The notes beneath the pieces were generated by a model. It was given only the letters and a program-made list of their open reading frames with translations. It searched no databases and was not told the DNA's origin. This document shows positions 1 to 9,381 of a stretch of DNA of 64,000 nucleotides, in pieces (position 1 is the first letter of the stretch; each line of letters starts with the position of its first letter). Both the position numbers and the translations under genes were made by a program. This DNA is from Paraspadella gotoi (Eukaryota > Chaetognatha). Where the stretch lies: NCBI GenBank assembly GCA_051294375.1, contig CM119268.1:6734676-6798675 (forward strand), written 5' to 3'.

Positions 1-588
1 ATGAATCTGAATACCATATGGGAAACCAGGTTAAAAAGTTTTATTTCATTTAATCATTCTCTGATCATCTAAGGCAAGAAAGACTGGCTGTTTTAATTCC
101 CTTCCGAGTTTACTTATTTTAAACCACCAGGAAAGCATAAAGTTATAACGTAATAACCTTAAAATAAATATGACTTAACCACAGGTAAACAACAGTTAGT
201 TTTAAAAAGGACCTTTCTGCGTAGACCCCAAATTTTCTGAGTTGGCTTGTCCGACGTACTATTTATGACGTCGGATACGGACAAACGAATATGAATCTAA
301 ATTCATAAAGATAATAAAGATATCGCAAATCTTTCATAAATGATTAAACGACTGTTTTAAAAAAAGGGGTGTATGATCGATTGATCTAATCTGACTCGAA
401 ATTGTCGGACTCAGAGATCTTCCCGTTTCAGATAAGAACCAGAGCGACTAGGTTGCGATCGACTCCGCGACGACGTGACTCATCATTTTTCCCAAGACGA
501 ATTCCTACGAGAATTTAACGGAAACTTTTATTCTATTGGAGAATATAAGCGACGGAAAAAAAGACTTCTTCTCTGGCTTTCCACCATC
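1..588. other. 5' flank of the PTTG1IP-like gene
   Basis: AT-rich DNA with no coding-like reading frame on either strand. The frame of the downstream gene stays open back to 475 but contains no ATG before 589, so this stretch is read as promoter and 5' UTR. No clear TATA box was seen. Confidence 0.5.
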
Positions 589-1167
589 ATGTCTCCCTTA
601 TTCGTCTATATCGTATCTGCGGCTGCATTGCTGAAGGTCGTCTGGGCGGCCTCACTGACGCCCTCGCCCACTAACACATCGATTTCTTCGACCCCGGTGC
701 CCTCACTGGACGAGCGGTGCGCAAAGGCTGTCTCCAACGAATCCGATGCCGACGACAACTGTAACTCCTGCGTATCAGCAGAAGATGGCCAATGCTACTA
801 TTGCTACGTGGACAAAAGCTGCCGGGGTTTTTTCACCACCAACATCTTCCACACGCCCAAAGAATGTGCCTATACCCAAGCGCGAATCTGGAACTGCTCC
901 ATCAATCTCCAGGTCATGGCCATCACGCTGATGTCGGCCTTCGGAGTTCTGCTACTGCTGATCCTTTGCTGCTGTTGTTACTGTTGCTGTTGTCGACGCT
1001 CGGAGGGAACGACGCGGTGGAAAAAGGAGCTGAAGCGGCTGGAGGACGACCGAAAGCGTAGAAAGGAACAGGCGGATGAACGAAGAAAGGAAAGAGAAGC
1101 CCGTTACGAGGAGATCCGGCGGAAGTACGGACTCAACGACTCCAAACCGGGATACAAGCGGATGTAG
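589..1167 (+). CDS. PTTG1IP: PTTG1IP/PBF-like single-pass membrane protein
   Basis: 192-residue type I membrane protein resembling pituitary tumor-transforming gene 1-interacting protein (PBF), a glycoprotein of endosomes, plasma membrane and nucleus in vertebrates. The order is: signal peptide (residues 1-21, hydrophobic, ending VVWA); a Ser/Thr/Pro linker with an N-glycosylation site (NTS); a Cys-rich PSI-like domain (about 48-105, with CNSC, CYYCY and CRGFF); a membrane span (about 108-131) running into a CCCCYCCCC palmitoylation-like cluster; and a highly charged helical tail with EEIRRKYGL, close to the conserved vertebrate tail motif. The first in-frame ATG at 589 gives the signal peptide, so it was preferred to the longer open frame. 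The CDS is one exon, unusual because vertebrate PTTG1IP is multi-exonic and the neighbours here are intron-rich. A poly(A) signal lies at 1247-1252. Confidence 0.85.
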   Translation: MSPLFVYIVSAAALLKVVWAASLTPSPTNTSISSTPVPSLDERCAKAVSNESDADDNCNSCVSAEDGQCYYCYVDKSCRGFFTTNIFHTPKECAYTQARIWNCSINLQVMAITLMSAFGVLLLLILCCCCYCCCCRRSEGTTRWKKELKRLEDDRKRRKEQADERRKEREARYEEIRRKYGLNDSKPGYKRM

Positions 1168-1246
1168 TTGATGAAGCAAGTTGGACGAGAAGACGCGAGC
1201 CGAGACTGTCTGCTTTTCGGAAAAGGGGAATCCAATTTTAAACCTT

Positions 1247-1252
1247 AATAAA
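1247..1252 (+). terminator. poly(A) signal AATAAA of the PTTG1IP-like gene
   Basis: Canonical AATAAA 80 bases after the stop codon. The rest of 1168-1510 is AT-rich 3' UTR and the short promoter region of the next gene, with nothing else visible. Confidence 0.6.
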
Positions 1253-1510
1253 AATTAAATTGTGACAAAATCAAAACAGCTAATCGAGTTCGTAGATCTT
1301 TTTTTTGTGATTTTGGTTTATTCTACTTGAAAACGTTCATTGTTTCGCTTTTCCATGCCCCCTGTTTTTATGATCAATTACTTTCTGGTGAAAAAAAAGT
1401 TTTTATTTCACCCGCATTGTTGGTAGAATCGTATTTCTTGCACAGGCGAGATATTTTTAGCTTAACATATTTCTTTTGCTGGTTAGTTTCGGAAAAGTAA
1501 AGTTCGAAAG

Positions 1511-4500
1511 ATGTGGGGCATGCTTATTTTCGACATGGTGAGTAGCGACGTCGTTTATTACGACATGGACTCTGCTTACCACGATTATCTCGTGGACCTG
1601 GCCGTAAAGCGTCATCTATTGTCGGCGACATCGGCGCGATCATGTGGCCCGAACGATGACGACTGGATGAACGCTTTGATGCAAATCTTCTCTAGCCTCG
1701 TTCAATCACAGAGCGTCATGCAGGCAAGGTTATTGGAGATACCAATCTGATAGGCAATAAGGAATACTCCGCTTCCTCAGGCCAACTTCAAAAACACCTA
1801 CAAGTCGGCTCGGCTCGACGGAGGAACTCAACTGGTCTTCCACATTTACGACAAGTTTCTTTTTATCAACACAAGACGAAAACAAACCGACGACGGAGAC
1901 GAGGTGGTAGATGAATCTTTCGAACGACGGATGGCTTTAGAACTCATCGTCCTTCATAAGATCGTCCACTTTCTCCATGGACCCGCCTTCCAGAAGTTGA
2001 AGCCAATCGTCGTCGGCAACCGAGTGGATGAATGGAGGCGAATTCAGGGGATTTTTCAAGCTTGGTAAATGGTAAACCAAGCACAAATTTTTCTGGATTT
2101 GAATGCTTTATTCCTTGAAAAATTGGTAAGGTGGACGCTGTACGAATTGGAGACATCCTTTCTGACACTGTCAACGGAGCATCTGAACTTTAACGAGTTT
2201 ACAATGAGGAAGATAGAACAGGTGACAAGTAAACTTTTACACCGATTACCGTAGGCACGAAGACTTATTGTTGTTTGCTAAATGGGGCAAATTAGCACGT
2301 ATTCTCAGGTTCTTCGAATGTCTGTTGGCGAACTCGAAAGAATAGGCGACAAGAAAGTCACGCATGCTTTTCTCATTTCCGGCGCCAAGGTCAGAGCGGT
2401 TCGGTTTTAGAGTGGAAAGTAGGTTATAATAATAATAACTTATATATAGGAATGTCGCCCTATTTTAATGAAACATTGCTAATGAAATAAAAAAGACGAT
2501 GTTGTTGGCAGAAAACATAAAACTTAACTGCTGCGAACAGAATTGATATAGACATTTACTTTTGAACCATACGGAATTCATATTTTTCTTCCCGGTCAAG
2601 ATCATTTCCCACTATGTGTCCTCGCTTGGTCTCGGCTACGATGCCGTCGGTTCCGCTGGGGCCGGAATCGGTCCCGCTCGATTCAACCGTGATATGGAGG
2701 CGCTTCGTCTGGGGATGAAGCAGACGATTCAGCCGCACGACGTGCTGCTAATTCTCGCTCTTATTCAGTACTATTATGGAACTGGTGACGTCGGTGACAT
2801 AATTCGGGTATGTAGAAATTTTGCGCGAATTGATATACAATAAAAATATCTTTAGAGACAAAATTTGTACATAATAGCGGTATTAAAAATAAGCATGAAG
2901 TTAAAACTTCATAAATACTTCATCTTTACTCAGGGTGACTTGATCAAATTCACGGCTAAAAGAAACTCCGCGTCATCGGAGGGGAGAAGCACTTTTGAGA
3001 GCGACGTCGAGGCGAGCGGGGTCTTCGGGAGATTTTGAATCTTGTTGAGATAGCTGGATTGGCGGGTTCTCTAACTTCTCCGAATCGTCGTCCCAGACGT
3101 TTTGCGACGATGACGAAGATGACGACGTTTTAACCGAAGAATTTTACGACACGGACGCTGACGTCGGCGCCGTTCACTTTGACGACGTTGGTGTGGCGAG
3201 ATTTGAAAAAAGCAGTGCCACCGATGGCGCTGCTAGCGGCTCGGGCGGAAGCGAGGAGGTTTATCACAGCTCGAAGGACGAAGACAGGTTTGTTGGGCAT
3301 TTTTTTTAGGAATGACATCTAGTCTGTGAGTGTTAGTTGTCAACTTCTAATGGACCACCTCACACTATCGTAGCGGTGAAGATCCAGATCCTGAGACCCA
3401 AAAATTTTTATCCACTTTCGCTCCGAATGAATTTCCATCACGCATCACTCTTGACGTCGGGGCCAAGCGATGCCCCTTGGATGTTTCCTCAATCAGAGGT
3501 TAGTGTGAATTGGGGTACTTTAATACTAAGGATAGGGATTTTAAAATATGCTGATGGGTTTTAAACTTAAAAATTCAAACTGGTATATTAAGGAAGCTCA
3601 CTCATTTGTTGTTTTAGTCTCCTAATTTTTTTTTCTTATATGTCTTCTGGTGTTTTAACAATACCCGTTTAATTTCAAAGAAGTTAGTGTTCAAAATTTT
3701 AACCTCACTCATAAGTTATTATTACATATATTTTCTACCATTTATGAGTTACAGACGGTCCCGAGTTCGCAGATTCGTTGGACATAATCACTTGGACGAT
3801 CTTTTTGACTTTTGCCGGCGACGCGTTTCACCCACACAAGATTCACCTCGTTCCCATTCACCAAGGAATCGTTTTGGTCATCCTCACGGCTTTGGGTGAG
3901 AATCTGGCAGTGCTCAGCCATAATTTTATGATTTTAAAATCAGTGCATTTCAGGGACCCGTGCTCATTACAGCGCGCTTAATCGATGCCTGAAACTGTTT
4001 CAACAGCTTCTGAACGTTAATGACAAGAACTATCAGGTGGAACGATTAGTTTCAATTGATTCTTTGATGGAGTGATTGTATGTATTGTATTGATATATAG
4101 ACCTCTCATTTCGCTAGCCTCCCACCTTGCCAAAACTTGAGGCTGCTGTCAAAGGATGTGCTCAAGTCATGCGACAAGTTAAGCTCTCGTCAGACTCGAT
4201 ACTCAACCTGTGGGGCCGAATCAAAGACAAGGGAAAGCTACAGGTTTGAGCGCTTTTGACCTTTTTGTCTGAACCCTGAAATGCTGATTACCATCCTATA
4301 TCTTTTAGACTTATTTGGAAAACGCGACTAAACCGCGAAGCCCAAGCGGGTGTAGCCGTTTCCCACCGCGAAGATCCTTATCGAAAAGCGAGGAGCCCGC
4401 AATCATGTCTCCACTCCTGGAGAATCTCCTCAGCAGTTTCGTCGAGAAAGTCAAGAGCGGCTTGATGCACTACAAGGATCTTCGGAACGACCGGTTGCCT

Positions 4501-5502
4501 TCAGAGGAAAAGTACGCTAATAAACTTTACGCCATGCAAAAGTTTCATCTTATGCCCATGTTGCACGATTTCAAGGAGTTTCTACAGGTGATACGAATTC
4601 AACTGAGATTGCCCATTAGTTTAAAAGCTATTCTGGTGTTTCTGGGAAGGATTTTATTATTTAGGCAGATTTTTAATTTTTTTTAAATTTTATTTGTTCA
4701 TGTTTAAGATAAAAAGTTGGCAAAACACTACTGGCTCTCATTACATCGAGCTCTATCCCGGACTTGTTCACTTTATTTTCGTGGACAGACTTACGAACCA
4801 TCTTGTGGCTCCCTCTTTGGACTTGGCCACTCCAGTTACAGACGATAATAAAAAAGACAACGTCGACAAGTTGAAAGGTGGGTAACATCAACATTAACAG
4901 CGACAAAAATGTATAAGTTTATGTCCAACAAACATTAAACAAATTTAATTATTAGTGAATAGTTTTCAGTGGTATTAGTGCATGACTATTCGAGTTTTTC
5001 ATTTTCTGACAATTTAAGCAAACCCGATAACTTAGTTGAAAGAAACAAGTTGTATAAAAATTACAATATAAATATTAACAAAGTATTGAAAGAGCTAAAT
5101 TTTTATTCAAATCCCATAATTTCAGCCATAATTTGGTCCAAGTTCGAATGGTGTCGGCAGCAACTTCAGTGCGGCTTTCGAACCCTTACCCTCGTGGAAG
5201 ATCCCTTCCAGTTCTCCTATTTCGTTGTTTCGGGTCACGTCAGCGAAGCTCTGCCATCGTCGTCACCGGCGACTCGGACGCCAACGCTGCTGTCGCCGAT
5301 CGCCGTGACGCCGATATCGGTCAACGTTGACGAAACACGACATTCCGTCATGTCCCATCCGCAGGTCATTCTCATCAAATTAGAAATACTCGTTAATGGT
5401 GATCACTTATTTTATGGAGGCTAATTTAATAATGTATGTTTGTTTGGGTTGGTCTGTCTGTCTCTGTCTGTCTTTTTTTCTTCTTCTTTCTTTCTTCTTT
5501 CT

Positions 5503-5546
<44 letters not shown>

Positions 5547-6047
5547 TTTCTTTCTTTTTTCTTTTTCTTTCTTTCTTTCTTTCTTTCTTTTATTTTTTCT
5601 TTCTTTCTTTTTTTTATTTCTTTATTTCTTTCTCTCCACTCTTTTTTTCTATTCATTTTTCTTAGTATATAAATTTTTTTCCCCTTTTTCTTCTGTTCTT
5701 TATTTTTTTCCCTTTCTTATTTTTTCCATTTTTTATGAAAATTGGCGAAATTACTTGTTTTTATAATTATAAAGGTTTTAATATTTAATCTATATTATTT
5801 AATTATATATATTGCTTTTTAAATTTTTAAAAATATTTCTTCTTTTCTCTTTCTTCAGGATTTTTTTCTGTCCGTCCTAAAATCGACGCTCGCCCCCTCG
5901 GTGACGGTCCCGTCATCATCAAACGCTTTAACCGGCGCCGACGTCGTTTGCGTGGAACTCTTCGCCGTCCATCTCGATGAAGTCCCTAGGAGCGTCATCT
6001 TCCGCCACGCCTCCGCCCTCTTAGACGAATTAAGAGCGCGCGAGTAA
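1511..6047 (+). CDS. HPS1: HPS1 orthologue, BLOC-3 subunit (Rab32/38 GEF), 14 exons
   Basis: With HPS4, HPS1 forms BLOC-3, the exchange factor for Rab32/Rab38 in lysosome-related organelle biogenesis. Exons read from splice sites: 1511-1723, 1781-2221, 2309-2389, 2601-2807, 2934-3287 (internally disrupted), 3374-3498, 3755-3895, 3954-4036, 4118-4243, 4309-4587, 4709-4877, 5126-5364 and 5859-6047; the disrupted exon may be two. The N terminus matches the HPS1 longin start (MWGMLIF, then DVVYYDMD). Exon 2 gives TQLVFHIYDKFLFI. The exon at 3755 gives HKIHLVPIHQGIVLVILT, and the exon at 4709 gives the family's hallmark YPGLVHFIFVDR followed by HLVAPSL. The last exon aligns with the human C terminus (VCVELFAVHLDEVP). 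Intron 1 is 57 bp and begins with GC. Two defects occur: an in-frame TAA at 2066-2068 and a frame break near 3010-3050. Family assignment is firm; the integrity of the copy is not. Confidence 0.85.
5466..5640. repeat. (CTTT)n microsatellite in the last HPS1 intron
   Basis: About 170 bases of imperfect CTTT/TTTC units inside the intron 5365-5858. It creates spurious Ser/Phe and Lys/Glu/Arg open frames on both strands. Confidence 0.9.
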
Positions 6048-6289
6048 CGAGAACTTGTTGGAGATGCGGGGAGAATCAGAATCGAGCAGCGACGACAACA
6101 ACAACGATAACGACCAAATTTTTCCCGTGACTGACTATAAACTGTATTCCTTATTCCTTATGGCTTTTCATATGGAAATTAAAACTTTTTTGATTTCAAT
6201 CTGCGAAAATAACTTCTCAAAAATGCATTCGCATTTAAAAAAAATTTGTACCACAAATGTTCGTGCAAATATCGCTTTTGGCGTCACAA

Positions 6290-7396
6290 TCACCAGTCTA
6301 CGCTCTACAATGTAAAATCAACATTATGAAGAATCTAATTAATTTTATTAAATTACTCACCCAATCCACATCGGGGTTTTGCAAGATGTTTGTCTCCCGC
6401 CATTTGTCGACAATCTTTTGTATCGTGAGCTTGTAGAGCTCCTGCGTCTCTGTCGGAGTCATGGCGACTGGATAGAACAGTAAATATGAATATATACCGC
6501 TTGTGAAAACGTTTACAAAAATTGATTGGGCAAGCAGCTTAGTTAATCAAAAAAGTTCCATATACTTGGTCCAACGCCGGGGCTGTAGTTGACGGCGCCC
6601 ACGCAGCCGATGTATCCTGAGTCCACCGTAGTTAAGCACTGGCCCGTCAAGTTCTTCCAATCCTGCAACCAACCTCGCGCGTTCTCGCAACCGCTGAAGA
6701 ATCGACCCGCTTCCGTCGTCAGGTAGTCGCGGTCCCAACCCTTCGTGTGAGACATTAAATATTTGGCTTACCAATATCATATAAGCGGAGTGATGGGAAT
6801 ACAGTTAAGTTTGTCATTCTAAATTAACAAATGAACAAATTAACAGTAGGCATTAAAGTATTATCATAATTAGATAAAATCTCAAATTTTGGTACCTAAA
6901 AGAGACGGACTGACAATTTTCAAAAAAGAACGTAAGTTTCAAACCGCCCCCTTGTCACGCCCCTTCAAAAATTCTCTACCTTCATATTCTCAATGAACTG
7001 TTTGAGCAGTGATGACACATGTTCTTGCGCCCAAGGGGGAGTCGCATATCCAAGTTTGTCTGGAGATTGACCTGTCAAGAAAATTTCGTATTCTGCCAGT
7101 CATTTAGAATGGTTTACTGACATAGCTAGTATCTAACTAGTTCTTATTGGCTTGTATAAATTCATAAACATCGTTTAAATGTTAAACATGTTACTGATGT
7201 TAGAATCAAAATGTTAGGTAAATATTTCCTTTGTTCGAGGGGTGAAACTTATATTGCACGGTTAAAGGCGATTTTGGTTCTTGTAGTAGTTGAGTTAAAC
7301 AGAGTTTGTTTTTTAACGTTCTTCAATCTTCAGTTAATAACTTTTGTGACGACTTTGTAAAGGAGTCTTATTACCTTTGGTGAAAGCCTCCGACAT
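6290..7396 (-). CDS. unrecognised small protein (136 aa), 5 exons, convergent with HPS1
   Basis: Minus-strand gene assembled from five exons with matching phases: 7396-7375 (MSEAFTK), 7071-6980, 6740-6566, 6467-6361 and a final 15-base exon 6304-6290. All junctions are GT-AG and the last intron is 56 bp. The protein is soluble and rich in Trp, Gly and Asn. It has no signal peptide, and recognisable patches are PPWAQEHVSSLLKQF, GYIGCVGAVNYSPGVGP and a C-terminal amphipathic helix (ELYKLTIQKIVDKWRE). I do not recognise the family. Codon choice (C/G-ending) matches neighbouring real genes. If the last intron is retained, the frame continues for about 20 hydrophobic residues instead of ending SVDW. 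Its stop lies about 240 bp from the HPS1 stop, tail to tail. It diverges from the arrestin gene, whose start is 2 kb away. Confidence 0.65.
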
Positions 7397-7738
7397 GAGA
7401 GTAAAAAATCCGAAATTACGACGGAAATGGAAATGTTTTCGGCCACATTTCGAAGTTGTTATTTTTTAAGTTTTTTAATATAAATTTAATTGGAACAATA
7501 TTTTTAAAGGACGAAGAAAGATTTATTGCGAACCACGACGCTCAAACGCAAAAAAAAAAATCAGTGACCGTCATTTAAGTCATCGTTTCGTAGTTTCTTC
7601 TCGTCCTTCTGGAATTATTCATTGGGATTTTCTCAAGTAAAAACTTCTCATCTATTCTTTCGAGTTTTCGGTGACGAGCCGTGCAAAGCAGGGATAGGAG
7701 GGAGTGAATCACCAAAACAGAAAAATATCGGGAGAAAG

Positions 7739-7741
<3 letters not shown>

Positions 7742-7783
<42 letters not shown>
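7742..7783. repeat. (GA)n microsatellite
   Basis: Uninterrupted AG/GA dinucleotides. Confidence 0.95.
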
Positions 7784-7785
<2 letters not shown>

Positions 7786-9067
7786 GGATCGAAAAACAAA
7801 ATAAAATCGGGTGCGAATAAGGAAAACTTACGAAATCACAAGTAACGAAGAAAGTGATTGTAAGCGACCTTTTAAACGTTCCGAGTGACGTCACGCAAAA
7901 CAGGATCACCCTAATCCTTATTTTGCTAATTTTCGATAATATATAGAAAATGGTAACTAATTTTTTACTTATTTTACTATTAACATTCATTTATTCGGTC
8001 AATAATTCAATTCAAAGCTCTTTTTTTATTTTCGTTAATGAGCTGAAAGTTTTTCTTGCGTTATCGTATCTATTTCTCCCAGATTATTTGTTTGTTATGA
8101 TTCACATGAAGGATAAAAGAAGTTCCTCGAGTTGAGATTCCGGAACTAAAATTCATTCGTTTAGCTTTAATTTTGATTTAGCAAAATACTCGCTTTTAAT
8201 CCACAGCAAAGTTAGGATCTTAGTCGAGGAAATCGGAAAATTATTGGAATAAATACAATATAATATAAGGTTTTAACTTTTATATTTTTTATACATATTC
8301 GGATAGTCCCTTGGCAGTTTATACATTTTTTTCCTTTTCGAAAAGAAAATGATAATTTGATAAATAAATTTATGGCACAATAAATTATTTATCATATACT
8401 TCTCTTCTTCTAGTAGTAGATGAAATCAACAGATTGTTTCATTTTTTGCAACAATCACACACAAAAAAAAGTCCCGAGAGTTTAACCTGCTCTGTACTTC
8501 TATTTTCTGAAATTCCATAAACATTGTGGAAATGGCAACAAATACTTATATCGACGTCGAATAACTTGGTCACTGACATCGCGTGACGAGCTGTTGCTCT
8601 TTTATTTCGTTCGCCGGCGAATTCGCTCCTCAAAAGACAAAGCACTGATACTGTTTAAAAAAAAAAAAGACAAAAAAAGCAAAAAAAAAAAAAGACAAAA
8701 CAGGGATCTTTACTCTTAAGAATGCCATCAACTACGACAAAAATTTTTTTGAATAACGGTTAGATATTACTTTCACTTTGTAATATATATGTATGTTCAA
8801 ATGTACTTCATTAAATATTTACTGCAACCCAATAATTGTCAAGCTTTTTCACGAAAATGTATCATATTTCTATATTTACATTGAAAATATATTTGTATCC
8901 TTAACTATCCTTATTGTTAATAAATATTACTATTTTTAGAAAGAAGTTATGCAACTAATTTTTTGGGCAAGGTTATATAATTTTGGCCGGCAAAGAATGG
9001 GAGAGTCGAGAACGCGAAAAGGAAAAAAAATCAATTTAATGCGGAGAGCGAAGAAAAAGAGAGAGAG

Positions 9068-9070
<3 letters not shown>

Positions 9071-9108
<38 letters not shown>
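9071..9108. repeat. (GA)n microsatellite
   Basis: Uninterrupted GA dinucleotides about 270 bp upstream of the arrestin start codon. Confidence 0.95.
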
Positions 9109-9112
<4 letters not shown>

Positions 9113-9381
9113 GAATATATCACAAACAACAGAGACGGAGACGATAGAATCCTTTCGTGCGATCGCGATCGTCTCATCGTCGTCCCCCCCCCCCTTTTTC
9201 GAAGTCCATCCCTTCATTCCGCCGCGCGGAGGCATAAACCGTCCCGGCCTCTGACAAGGACGGAACTCACTCGTTCTCTCGATGCTGCAGTTCGGTAAGA
9301 CGAGAGCATTTCGGGTAAGTTCTCGCTCGGAGTGAAAGAGAGAGACAAGAGTCTCTTTCGTCTCCCTCGCTTCCCCTCCGG

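Larger units (their letters stand above)
7397..9381. other. divergent intergenic region between the small minus gene and arrestin
   Basis: AT-rich spacer carrying two (GA)n tracts (7742-7783 and 9071-9108) and poly(A) patches around 8660-8700. No coding-like frame with the codon preferences of the neighbours was found. It must contain both promoters. The ~300 bases before 9382 are GC-richer and are likely the arrestin 5' UTR and promoter. Confidence 0.5.

Noticed and set aside
5396-5766. Overlapping Ser/Phe/Leu open frames on both strands
   Set aside because: They are translations of a (CTTT)n microsatellite inside an HPS1 intron.
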